Positions 35,324 to 43,486 of a stretch of DNA of 53,676 nt are shown piece by piece. The stretch comes from Corallococcus sicarius (GTDB lineage Bacteria; Myxococcota; Myxococcia; Myxococcales; Myxococcaceae): NCBI RefSeq assembly GCF_003611735.1, contig NZ_RAWG01000022.1, positions 1 to 53,676 of the forward strand. The letters are read 5' to 3'. The notes below the pieces were generated by a model. It was given only the letters and a program-made list of their open reading frames with translations, had not been told where the DNA came from and did no database searches. The position numbers and the translations under genes were made by a program. Within the stretch, counting starts at the first letter, position 1; each line of letters starts with the position of its first letter.

Positions 35324-36157
35324 ATGAGCATCCGCCCTCCCTCCTCCCGCGTCACGACCGCCGCCTCCACGCGGGTGGCCGCCCCGGCCACGGCCATCAC
35401 GGCGCCTCCCGCGGGGCTGCGCAAGGGCGACTCGGGCCCGAAGGTGAAGCAGCTCCAGGATGGGCTGGTGAAGCTGGGCTACCTGACGAAGGCGCAGGCG
35501 GCCACGGGGCCGGGCACGTTCGGGTCCCTGACCGAGGGGGCGGTGAAGAAGTTCCAGACCGCCCACAAGCTGCCCGCCACCGGCTTCTACGGGGAGCAGA
35601 CGGCGGCGGCGCTGAAGAAGGCGCTCGGCAAGCCGCCGGTGCAGAACCCGCCCACGCAGCCGGGGAAGTTCACCAAGCCGCCGGTCATCAGCGCGCCGTC
35701 GCCCAACGCGGACTCCCGCAACGGCACGGACATCGACGCCATCGTCCTGCACCACACGGGCACCAACAACGGCAAGGGCGACCTGGCGTGGATGCGCAAC
35801 CCGGACAGCAAGGTGTCGGCGAACTACATGCTCGACACGGACGGGAAGATCTACCAGCTCGTCGGGGATGAGAAGCGCTCCTGGCACGCGGGCAAGTCGG
35901 AGCTGCACGGCGTGCCCACGGACGTGAACGCGCGCTCCATCGGCATTGAAATCGTCAACGACGGCAGCGGCAAGACGCCCTTCACCGACGCGCAGTACAA
36001 GGCGCTGACGCAGCTGGTGGGCTACCTGAAGCAGGAGCACAAGGTGCCCGCGGCCAACATCCTCGGGCACAAGGACGTCGCGGTGCCCAAGGGCCGCAAG
36101 GACGACCCGGCGGCCAACTTCGACTGGAACCGGCTGCGCAAGGGCATTGGCGGCTGA
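35324..36157 (+). CDS. Peptidoglycan-binding N-acetylmuramoyl-L-alanine amidase
   Basis: This 277-residue protein has a Ser/Thr/Ala/Pro-rich N-terminus, a PG_binding_1 domain (LRKGDSGPKVKQLQDGLVKL to FQTAHKLPATGFYGEQT) and an Amidase_2 domain with zinc ligands at His143/His144 (VLHHTGT) and in GHKDVAVPKGRKDDP (His249, Asp261). It should cleave the bond between MurNAc and the stem peptide. There is no signal peptide or transmembrane segment. The protein must leave the cell by another route, by lysis, or act only after membrane damage, like a phage endolysin. No phage genes are adjacent. Confidence 0.9.
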   Translation: MSIRPPSSRVTTAASTRVAAPATAITAPPAGLRKGDSGPKVKQLQDGLVKLGYLTKAQAATGPGTFGSLTEGAVKKFQTAHKLPATGFYGEQTAAALKKALGKPPVQNPPTQPGKFTKPPVISAPSPNADSRNGTDIDAIVLHHTGTNNGKGDLAWMRNPDSKVSANYMLDTDGKIYQLVGDEKRSWHAGKSELHGVPTDVNARSIGIEIVNDGSGKTPFTDAQYKALTQLVGYLKQEHKVPAANILGHKDVAVPKGRKDDPAANFDWNRLRKGIGG

Positions 36158-36217
36158 AGCGTTCCACCGCCTGCCTGCGTGCGTCCATGCGACGGGGCGT
36201 GCTAGAAGTCCGCCCCG

Positions 36218-36532
36218 GTGCTCCGCCTCTGGCTCTTCATCTGGCTGTTGCTGCTCGCTCCGGTGGGAGGCGGCCTCGCGCATGCCTTCGGACCGGGGCC
36301 GGCGGAGGCCTGCGCCATGGGCTGCGAGGATGACGACGCCCAGGGCGAGTGCGCGCCCACCTGCGTGGACTGCGCCTGTTGCAGCCACGTGAAGCCCCTG
36401 GCGGTCGCCGTCCCCCTGCCGGGCTTCGTGAGCCCCCTGCTCCGGACTCCGCGCATCACGCTCGAGGACGCCGAGCCGTCGTCCGCCGACGCGGATGACA
36501 TCCTGCACGTCCCCATAGTCCCTCTCGCTTAG
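36218..36532 (+). CDS. Small Cys-rich exported protein of the metal-efflux locus
   Basis: This 104-residue protein starts at GTG 36218; no strong ribosome site is visible. It has a signal peptide (MLRLWLFIWLLLLAPVGGGL) and then seven cysteines in a short span (ACAMGCEDDD; GECAPTCVDCACCSHVKP). The Cys/His cluster could bind a soft metal in the periplasm. It lies just ahead of the CzcC/B/A-like genes, so a metal-scavenging or sensing role is inferred. I do not recognise the family. Confidence 0.65.
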   Translation: MLRLWLFIWLLLLAPVGGGLAHAFGPGPAEACAMGCEDDDAQGECAPTCVDCACCSHVKPLAVAVPLPGFVSPLLRTPRITLEDAEPSSADADDILHVPIVPLA

Positions 36533-36634
36533 GCCTGCGTCCGTCGTCGTTCGCACGCGCTCCGCCACCGGTGTGCCCGGCTCTTGTCCGGGAACGCTGG
36601 CGTCACGCGCACGTCCTCCGAGAGGTCCACCTCC

Positions 36635-37903
36635 GTGCCCATCCGTTCCGCGACGGCCGCCTTCGGGCTGGCCGCCGCCCTGCTCTGTTCGAACCCCGTT
36701 GGCGCGGCGCCGCACACGTACTTGCGGGCCGTCGTCCACACCGAGAACCTGACGCTCGAAGCCGTCCTCGCGCTGGCCCGTGAGCGTGCGCCGGCCCTGG
36801 TGGAGGCCCGCGCACGCGTCCAGGCCGCCCGGGGTGCCGTGGCGGGCGCCGCCCCCCTGCTGCATGGCAATCCCCAGGTCGACGTCCAGGCCGGCCCGCG
36901 CCGGCTCGTCACCGGAGCACGGACGATGGATGTCGCCGCGGGGGTCTCGCAGCCCTTCGAGCTGGGGGGCCAGCAGGGCCTGCGCCGCGAGGCCGCGCGG
37001 GCCGGGCTCGCCCGCGAGGAGGCCCTGTTGCGCGACGCCGAACGGCTCGTCGTGGGCGAGGTGGCCAGCGCCTTCCTGCGCGTGCTGCACGCCCAGGAGC
37101 GGCTGAAGCTGGCGAACGCCGCCCTGCAAGCAGCGAGCGACACCGTGCTCGCCACCGGACACCGCTTCGATGCCGGAGACGTGCCCATCCTGGACTTCAA
37201 CGTGGCCCGGGCAGCCCGGGCCCGGATCCGGGTGGAAGCCACGAACGCCGAAGGTGAGGTGAACGCGCTGCAGGACGAGCTGCGTGCGCTGCTGGGCGTG
37301 AGCTTCACGGAGGCCGCCAGCATCCAGGGCGACCTGCGTGCCCTGGCCCTGGCGCCGCTTCGCGGCCCCGGGGGGGACAAGAAGCTGGAGCGCTCGGACC
37401 TCACGGCGCTGGAGGAGCAGGAGGCCCAGGCCCAGGCCACCGCCACCCTGGGCCGACGCGAAGCGCTGCCGGACGTGTCCCTGGGCGTTCGCTACCAGCG
37501 CGAGGCGAATGAGACGGTGCTGTTGGGAACGCTCAGCGTGCCGCTGCCCCTCTTCGCCCGGGGGCAGGAGGCGCGCATCTCCGCGGAGGCGCAGGTGGTG
37601 GGTGCCCAGAAGGCCCTGAAGGCCGCGCGCCAGGCCGTGTCGAACCAGATGAACGCCGCGAGGATTCGCTTCAACGCGCGTGTGGAGGCCCTGGATGTGT
37701 TCGAGCAGGAAGGAGGGCTGCTGCTGCTCACCGACAACGAAGCGCTCGCCCGGCGCTCCTACGACGCCGGGGAGCTGGATCTCGCCGGGTTCATGCTCAT
37801 CCGCCGCGACGTGATGGAGACGCGGGCCGCGTGGCTCGACAGCCTCCTCCAGGCAGGGCTCGCTCGCGTGCGCTACGCCGTGGAAATGGGAGTCTCGCCA
37901 TGA
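36635..37903 (+). CDS. TolC-family outer-membrane channel (CzcC-like)
   Basis: This protein of about 422 residues starts at GTG 36635 with a Sec signal (AAFGLAAALLCSNPVGA). The mature part has the long helical repeats of outer-membrane efflux proteins (TLEAVLALARERAPALVEAR; then QPFELGGQQGLRREAARAGL), and the second repeat includes LPDVSLGVRYQREANETVLL. It is the outer channel of a tripartite RND system; its stop overlaps the adaptor gene (ATGA). Confidence 0.88.
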   Translation: MPIRSATAAFGLAAALLCSNPVGAAPHTYLRAVVHTENLTLEAVLALARERAPALVEARARVQAARGAVAGAAPLLHGNPQVDVQAGPRRLVTGARTMDVAAGVSQPFELGGQQGLRREAARAGLAREEALLRDAERLVVGEVASAFLRVLHAQERLKLANAALQAASDTVLATGHRFDAGDVPILDFNVARAARARIRVEATNAEGEVNALQDELRALLGVSFTEAASIQGDLRALALAPLRGPGGDKKLERSDLTALEEQEAQAQATATLGRREALPDVSLGVRYQREANETVLLGTLSVPLPLFARGQEARISAEAQVVGAQKALKAARQAVSNQMNAARIRFNARVEALDVFEQEGGLLLLTDNEALARRSYDAGELDLAGFMLIRRDVMETRAAWLDSLLQAGLARVRYAVEMGVSP

Positions 37904-39102
37904 AGTCCGCCCTCCTGCTGTTGACCGCCCTGCTGGGCCTCACCGCCTGCAAGCCCTCGAAGGCCGGCCACGACGACGCGCATGGCGAGCGCGAAGAGCA
38001 CGGGCATGACGAGGCCTCGTCCGGGAAGGCCCACGTCGAGGACGGCAAGGAGATCCACGTGCACGTCCCCCAGGAGATGCTCCGGGACCTGCGCGTCACC
38101 ACGGCGAAGGTGGAGGCGCGCCCCGGTGGGGAGAGCGTCACCGCGCTGGGGGAGCTGACCTTCAGCGAGGACGCCTACGCGGAGGTGGCCACGCCCGTGC
38201 CCGCGCGCGTGGCCGCCGTCCTCGTCACCACGGGGCAGGCGGTGAAGCAGGGCCAGCGGCTGGCGGAGCTCCAGAGTCCGGAGCTGGGCCGCGCCCGCGC
38301 GGAGCTTCAGGCCGCGCAGGCCCGCGCCACCGCCGCGCGTCAGGCCGCGGACCGCAAGCGCTCGCTGGCCGCGGAGCACATCGTCGCGCGCAAGGACGTG
38401 CAGTCCGCCGAAGCGGAGGCCACCGCGGCGGACGCGGAGGTCGCCGCCGCGAAGGCCTCGTTGAATTCCCTGGGCGCGAGCAGCACCGCGACGGACGGGA
38501 CGCCGGGCTTCGCGCTCACGGCCCCCATCGCTGGCACCATCATCGAACGCGCGGCGCGGCTGGGGCAGATGGCGGATCCGGCGCAGCCGCTCTTCCGCAT
38601 TGGCGATCTGTCGTCGCTGTGGCTCATCGTGCACGCCTTCGAGCGGGACGCGGTGCGGCTGAAGCCCGGCGCCGAGGCGCGCGTGACGTTCGCGGCGTTC
38701 CCGGGCCAGGAGTTCGCCGCGAAGGTGGGCCACGTGGGGCAGCGCGTGGACCCGTCCAGCCGGACCATCCCCGTGCGGCTGGAGCTGTCCAACGACAAGG
38801 GGCTGCTGCGGCCGGGCATGTCCGCGACGGCGTCCGTGCCCCTGGGCGACCCGGGCACCACGCTCACCGCGGTGCCGGCCGCCGCGCTCCAGCGCCTGGA
38901 GAACGGCTGGGTGGCCTTCGTGCCGACGCCGGAGGCGGGCGTCTTCGAGCAGCGCGAGGTGGGCCGGGGCCGCAGCGTGGGCGCGCAGGTGGAGGTGCTG
39001 TCGGGGCTCGCCGTCGGGGAGCAGGTGGTGGTGGACGGCGCGTTCCTCCTCAAGGCCGAGGTGGAGAAATCAAAGGGCGGGGGCGACGAGCATGGCCACT
39101 GA
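37900..39102 (+). CDS. RND efflux membrane-fusion lipoprotein (CzcB-like)
   Basis: This 400-residue periplasmic adaptor has a lipobox (LLTALLGLTAC) and His/Asp-rich stretches at the N-terminus (HDDAHGEREEHGHDE; KEIHVHV) and at the very end (DEHGH), as expected for a metal-handling adaptor. The lipoyl halves (GELTFSEDAYAEVATPVPAR, TGQAVKQGQRLAELQSPELG, FALTAPIAGTIIERAARLGQ) flank an alpha-hairpin. A late domain (VLSGLAVGEQVVVDGAFLLK) completes it. It overlaps the TolC gene by 4 bases and the pump gene by 11. Confidence 0.92.
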   Translation: MKSALLLLTALLGLTACKPSKAGHDDAHGEREEHGHDEASSGKAHVEDGKEIHVHVPQEMLRDLRVTTAKVEARPGGESVTALGELTFSEDAYAEVATPVPARVAAVLVTTGQAVKQGQRLAELQSPELGRARAELQAAQARATAARQAADRKRSLAAEHIVARKDVQSAEAEATAADAEVAAAKASLNSLGASSTATDGTPGFALTAPIAGTIIERAARLGQMADPAQPLFRIGDLSSLWLIVHAFERDAVRLKPGAEARVTFAAFPGQEFAAKVGHVGQRVDPSSRTIPVRLELSNDKGLLRPGMSATASVPLGDPGTTLTAVPAAALQRLENGWVAFVPTPEAGVFEQREVGRGRSVGAQVEVLSGLAVGEQVVVDGAFLLKAEVEKSKGGGDEHGH

Positions 39103-42100
39103 TCCACGCACGTCCCTGCCGGGACGCATCCTGGCGACCTCCTTCGCCCGGCCCGGCCTGACGGTGGTGCTCGTCCTGGCGCTGGCGGCGTTCGGCGCGG
39201 TGGCGCTCAAGAACCTGCGCCAGGACGTCTTCCCGGACCTGTCCGCGCCCATCTTCAACATCATCGTGCAGAACGCGGCCATGGGCGCCGAGGAGCTGGA
39301 GACGGCGGTGGCCATCCCCATGGAGGTGGCGCTGGCGGGCCTGCCGCAGGTGCGCCGCATCCGCTCCACCTCGCAGCTGGGCGTCACGCAGGTCACCGTG
39401 GAGTTCGAACCGGACGCGGACTACTTCCGCAGCCGCCAGTACGTCGCGGAGCGCGTGGGCCAGGCCCAGGGCGAATTGCCCCCCGGCACCGACGCGCCGC
39501 TCGTGTCCAGCCTCACCGGCCGCCTCAACGAGGTGTTCGAGTTCACGCTGGAGGCGGAGCCCGGCAGCGCGGACCTGATGGCGCTCCGGGACCTGGCGGA
39601 GTTCGACTTCAAGAACCGGCTGCTCGCGGTGCCCGGCGTCTCCGGCGTGGAGCGGCTGGGCGGCTACCTGCGCCAGTTCCAGGTGCTGCTGGATCCGGAT
39701 CAGCTCGTCGCGCGAGGCGTCACCCTCAACGAAGTGCAGCACGGCCTGGAGGGCGCCAGCGTCAACGCGTCCGGAGGCTTCGTCGTGCAGGGCCCCATGG
39801 AGTGGGCCGTGCGCGCGGTGGGGCGCGCGGAGACGGTGGAGGACCTGAGCAACACCGTGGTCGCGCTGCGCGACGGCACCCCGGTGCTGCTGGGGGACGT
39901 GGCGGACGTGCGCGAGGCACCGGCGCTGCGGCGGGGCCTGGCGCACCGGCTCAAGGGCGAGGTGGTGAGCTGCCGCGTGAGCAAGCAGTTCGGCGCGGAC
40001 ACGGTGCAGGTGACGCAAGGGGTGCGCGCGGCCCTGGAAGAGCTGCGCCGCTCGCTGCCCCCGGGGGTGGAGCTGCGCGTCGTCTATGACCAATCAGAGC
40101 TGGTGGGCTCCGCGCTGGGCGGCGTGGGCCGGGCCATCCTGCTGGGCGCGTTCCTGGTGGTGCTGGTGCTCTTCCTGCTCCTGGGAGACTGGCGGGCCGC
40201 GCTCATCGTCACGCTCACCCTGCCCCTGTCGCTGGCGCTGGCGGGGCTGCTGCTGAAGGCGGCGGGCATCGGGTTGAACACGATGACGCTGGGAGGCCTG
40301 GCCATCGCGGTGGGCCTGCTGGTGGACGCGGCCATCATCGTCGTGGAGAACGTCATCCACGACCTGCGCGAAGGCCGGGGCCGCCGCTCGGTGCGCGAGG
40401 AGGCGCTGGCCGCGGCCATGGAGGTGGGCCGCCCCATCGCGTTCGCCACGCTCATCGTCGTGTCGGTGTTCATCCCGCTGTTCGCGATGACGGGCATCGA
40501 GGGCCGCATGTACCAGCCGCTCGCGGCGGCGGTGGTGGCGTGTCTGGCCGCGTCGCTGGGCCTGGCGCTCACGCTGGTGCCGGTGGTGTCCGGGCTCCTG
40601 CTGCGGGCCCCGCGCGAGGGCGCGCCGGAAGACGTGTGGCTCATCCGCAAGGCGAAGGCGGTGTACGCGCCCCTGCTGGACACGTGCATGCGTCACGCGG
40701 GACGGGTGCGCGTGGTGGCGCTGGCCATCACCGTGCCCGCGCTGGGGCTGGCCACGCTGGTGGGCAGCGACTTCATGCCCCGGCTGGATGAAGGCGCCTT
40801 CCTGCTCCAGACGGTGCTGCCCCCGGAGGCGTCGCTGGACGAGGTGGACCGGCTCAACCACCGCGTGGAGGACGTGCTGCGCGAGTTCCCGGAGGTGGAG
40901 GACGTGGTGCGGCGCACCGGCCGCGCCGAGCGCACCGAGGACCCGATGCCCCACACCCTGTCCGACGTGCTGGTGGTCCTCAAGAAGGACGTCACCGGGG
41001 ACCGCGAGGCGCTGGAGTCACGGATGCGCGAGGCGGTGGAGAAGGTGCCCGGCGTGTCCGCGCTCTTCACCACGCCGCTGGGGATGCGCATCGACGAGGG
41101 GCTGGGCGGCAGTCCGGCGGACCTGTCCGTGCGCATCTTCGGGCCGGACCTGGACACGCTCGCGTCGCTCGCGGAGCGCACGCAGGCGTTGATGGCCAAG
41201 GTGGAGGGCGTGGAGGACCTGCGGGTGGAGAAGCTGAGCGGCCTGCCGCAGCTGCGCATCCAGGTGAACCGCGCCGCGGTGGCGCGCGTGGGGCTGACCC
41301 CCGGGGACGTCATCCGCGCCGTGCGCGTGGGGCTCGTGGGCGAGGAGGCCGCGCAGATCTGGAAGGGCCAGCGCCGGTATGACCTGGTGCTGCGGCTGGC
41401 GGATCACCGCCGGGGTGACGTGAACGCCCTGCGCAACCTGCTGGTGGACGGGCACGACGGCACGCGCATCCCCTTGAGCCAGCTCGCGACGATTGAAGAG
41501 ACCTTCGGCGCGGGCAGCGTGCGGCGGGAGGCGGGCAGCCGGCGCATTGCCGTCGAGGCGGGCGTGACGGGCCGGGACCTGGGCAGCACGGCGGCGGAGC
41601 TGCGCGAGGTGCTGGATGCGCAGCTGAAGCTGCCCACGGGCTACTTCGTCGACGTGGGCGGCAAGGTGGAGAGCCAGGAGCGCGCCGCGCAGTCGTTGAC
41701 GGCGGCCATCGCGCTGGCGCTGCTGGCGGTGTTCATCCTCCTGTACCTCGCACTGGACTCGGTGGCGGAGGCACTGGTCATCCTGGCCACACTGCCGGAC
41801 GCGTTCGTGGGCGGCATCCTCGCGCTGCTCCTCGCGGGCGAGACCTGGAACGTGTCCAGCCTCGTGGGGCTCATCGGCCTGTTCGGCATCGCGGTGCAGA
41901 ACGGCCTGGTGCTCGTGTCGCAGACGAAGGAGCTCATCGCCCGGGGCAGGCCCTTCAATGAGGCCGTGCGCGAGGCGAGCCTCGGCCGGGTGCGCCCCAA
42001 GCTGATGACGGCGGCCACCGCCATCCTCGGCCTGCTGCCCCTGCTGGTGCTGCCGCTGCATGGCACGGAGATCGAGCGACCGCTGGCGGTGGTGATGGTG

Positions 42101-42220
42101 GGCGGGCTCGTCACGTCCACCCTCTTCACGCTGCTGGCCCTGCCCACGTTCTACGCGCTGGTGCACGGCTACCAGGAGCGCTTCGCGGCCCGCAGGGCGG
42201 CGCGGAAGGCGACGACATGA
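39092..42220 (+). CDS. Heavy-metal RND efflux pump (CzcA-like)
   Basis: This 1042-residue inner-membrane proton/metal antiporter has twelve predicted helices and two large periplasmic loops. The helix-4 motif reads AVGLLVDAAIIVVEN: Asp412 and Glu419 match CzcA Asp408 and Glu415, but the position of Asp402 is Ala406. The loss of that Asp may change proton coupling or define another clade. The N-terminus (SFARPGLTVVLVLALAAFGA; LKNLRQDVFPDLSAP) is of HME type. The substrate ion is not certain from sequence; Zn, Cd, Co or Cu are possible. The 3' end overlaps a Cys-rich sigma gene. Confidence 0.9.
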   Translation: MATDPRTSLPGRILATSFARPGLTVVLVLALAAFGAVALKNLRQDVFPDLSAPIFNIIVQNAAMGAEELETAVAIPMEVALAGLPQVRRIRSTSQLGVTQVTVEFEPDADYFRSRQYVAERVGQAQGELPPGTDAPLVSSLTGRLNEVFEFTLEAEPGSADLMALRDLAEFDFKNRLLAVPGVSGVERLGGYLRQFQVLLDPDQLVARGVTLNEVQHGLEGASVNASGGFVVQGPMEWAVRAVGRAETVEDLSNTVVALRDGTPVLLGDVADVREAPALRRGLAHRLKGEVVSCRVSKQFGADTVQVTQGVRAALEELRRSLPPGVELRVVYDQSELVGSALGGVGRAILLGAFLVVLVLFLLLGDWRAALIVTLTLPLSLALAGLLLKAAGIGLNTMTLGGLAIAVGLLVDAAIIVVENVIHDLREGRGRRSVREEALAAAMEVGRPIAFATLIVVSVFIPLFAMTGIEGRMYQPLAAAVVACLAASLGLALTLVPVVSGLLLRAPREGAPEDVWLIRKAKAVYAPLLDTCMRHAGRVRVVALAITVPALGLATLVGSDFMPRLDEGAFLLQTVLPPEASLDEVDRLNHRVEDVLREFPEVEDVVRRTGRAERTEDPMPHTLSDVLVVLKKDVTGDREALESRMREAVEKVPGVSALFTTPLGMRIDEGLGGSPADLSVRIFGPDLDTLASLAERTQALMAKVEGVEDLRVEKLSGLPQLRIQVNRAAVARVGLTPGDVIRAVRVGLVGEEAAQIWKGQRRYDLVLRLADHRRGDVNALRNLLVDGHDGTRIPLSQLATIEETFGAGSVRREAGSRRIAVEAGVTGRDLGSTAAELREVLDAQLKLPTGYFVDVGGKVESQERAAQSLTAAIALALLAVFILLYLALDSVAEALVILATLPDAFVGGILALLLAGETWNVSSLVGLIGLFGIAVQNGLVLVSQTKELIARGRPFNEAVREASLGRVRPKLMTAATAILGLLPLLVLPLHGTEIERPLAVVMVGGLVTSTLFTLLALPTFYALVHGYQERFAARRAARKATT

Positions 42221-42762
42221 GCCTGTCGCCCGAAGCGCTCGAAGCCCTGCTGCGCCATCGCCAGGCGTTCCTCGCGTTCCTCACCCCGCGCGTGGGAGGC
42301 CCGGAGGCGGCCCGTGAGGTGTTGCAGGCCGCCTTCGTGAAGGGCCTGGAAGCGGGAGGGGCGCTGCGCGAGGAGCAGAGCGCGGTGGCCTGGTTCTACC
42401 GGCTCTTGCGCAACGCGCTGGTGGACGCGCACCGCCGCGCCCGCCGCGAAGACAGCGCGCGGGAGTCCCTGGCCCGCGAACAACCCCTGTCCACGGAGGA
42501 CGCCTCGGCGCTGGAGACGACGGTGTGCGGCTGCGTGGTGGGGCTCGCGGACACCCTCAAGCCCGAGTACGCCCAGGCGGTGCGGCGCGTGGACCTGGAG
42601 GGCGTGGGCGTCGCCTCGTTCGCCCAGGAGGCGGGCATCTCCCCCAACAACGCCGCCGTCCGGCTGCACCGGGCCCGGCAGGCCCTGGGACGAAGGCTGC
42701 TGGAGCTGTGCGGCCGCTGCTGTGCGGAGGGGTGCGTGGACTGCACTTGCGCGCGCCCATGA
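42217..42762 (+). CDS. CorE-like metal-sensing ECF sigma factor
   Basis: This 181-residue sigma-70 protein has region 2 (AAREVLQAAFVKGLEAGGAL; VAWFYRLLRNALVDAHRRAR) and region 4 (ASFAQEAGISPNNAAVRLHR). It carries the CorE/ECF44 hallmarks: a Cys-x-Cys in the linker (Cys104, Cys106 in VCGCVV) and a C-terminal Cys cluster (Cys165, 168, 169, 173, 176, 178 in LCGRCCAEGCVDCTC). In Myxococcus xanthus CorE responds to copper and CorE2 to cadmium/zinc through such domains, without an anti-sigma. The ATG overlaps the pump stop (ATGA). It probably controls this metal block. Which metal activates it is inferred only from the neighbours. Confidence 0.9.
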   Translation: MSLSPEALEALLRHRQAFLAFLTPRVGGPEAAREVLQAAFVKGLEAGGALREEQSAVAWFYRLLRNALVDAHRRARREDSARESLAREQPLSTEDASALETTVCGCVVGLADTLKPEYAQAVRRVDLEGVGVASFAQEAGISPNNAAVRLHRARQALGRRLLELCGRCCAEGCVDCTCARP

Positions 42763-42772
42763 AAATGTCAGG

Positions 42773-42798
42773 TGTAAGAGCGCGCGGGCCCGAGCGTC
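42773..42798 (+). promoter_or_regulatory. ECF-type promoter-like motif
   Basis: TGTAAG (42773-42778), CGTC (42795-42798) and the 16-base spacing between them resemble ECF sigma promoters, whose -10 is often CGTC. It starts 11 bases after the CorE-like sigma gene and leads towards the methyltransferase/multicopper oxidase genes. This is a by-eye match; I did not find the same pair upstream of the czc-like genes. Confidence 0.35.
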
Positions 42799-42812
42799 AG
42801 CAGGGGGAAACA

Positions 42813-42831
42813 GGGACGGTGGAGCCGTCCC
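42813..42831 (+). terminator. Hairpin between the efflux and oxidase halves
   Basis: Perfect 7-base arms (GGGACGG and CCGTCCC) with a 5-base loop (TGGAG) are followed by a pyrimidine run ending CTCCTTTC. It may end the efflux/sigma transcript. If the motif at 42773 is a promoter, this stem lies at about +8 and could act as an attenuator. Confidence 0.55.
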
Positions 42832-42849
42832 CCTCCTTTCGAGTCGCCC

Positions 42850-43464
42850 ATGGACGTCACCACCTTCACCCGGCTGGCCCTGCCCCTCGCCACCCTCGCC
42901 TTCCTCCTCTTCGCCATGGTGCTGCCGTCAGTCCGGCTGAGCCGGCGCACGGGCCGTCCCGCGCTGGTGCTGCACCGCTCAGGGCCGCCGCTCCAGCGGG
43001 TGATTGGCGTGGGCATGGCCCTGTTCATGGGGGCCATCGTGCTCTGGAGCGCGGCGCTCCTCGCGTTGGGGGAGGCGGCGCTGGGGGTCTGGGCGGTGCC
43101 CGGATCCGTCCGGTGGAGCGGCTGGGCGCTGGTCGTCGCGGGCTTCGTCGTCACGGTCCGCGCGCAGCTGGAGATGGGCGCGTCGTGGCGCATCGGCATC
43201 GACTCCGAACGGACGGAGCTGGTGACGGGCGGCCTCTTCAACGTCGTTCGCAATCCCATCTTCAGCGGCATGCTCGCCGTGGTGACGGGCGTGACACTCG
43301 CGACCCCGAGCGCATGGACCGTCATGGGCTGGCTCGACTACGTGCTGCTGGTCTCGCTGCAGGTGAGGCTGGAAGAGGACCACCTGCAGGGGCTGCACGG
43401 GAGCGCCTACCAGCGCTATGCGGCGCGGGTGGGCCGCTTCATCCCGGGCGTGGGATTGCGATAA
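42850..43464 (+). CDS. Isoprenylcysteine carboxyl methyltransferase-like membrane protein
   Basis: This 204-residue membrane protein has about five hydrophobic segments (for example LATLAFLLFAMVLPSV and GWALVVAGFVVTVRAQLEMG) and the ICMT/NnrU-type C-terminal core: ELVTGGLFNVVRNPIFSGML, then RLEEDHLQGLHGSAYQRYAA. The His/Arg-Asn-Pro and Glu-Glu features belong to the SAM site of the family. Bacteria have no isoprenylated CaaX proteins, so the true acceptor is unknown. It heads the second half of the metal block, 22 bases before a TolC-like lipoprotein. Confidence 0.8.
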   Translation: MDVTTFTRLALPLATLAFLLFAMVLPSVRLSRRTGRPALVLHRSGPPLQRVIGVGMALFMGAIVLWSAALLALGEAALGVWAVPGSVRWSGWALVVAGFVVTVRAQLEMGASWRIGIDSERTELVTGGLFNVVRNPIFSGMLAVVTGVTLATPSAWTVMGWLDYVLLVSLQVRLEEDHLQGLHGSAYQRYAARVGRFIPGVGLR

Positions 43465-43486
43465 CCAACAGCGTTCGAGGTCTCGA

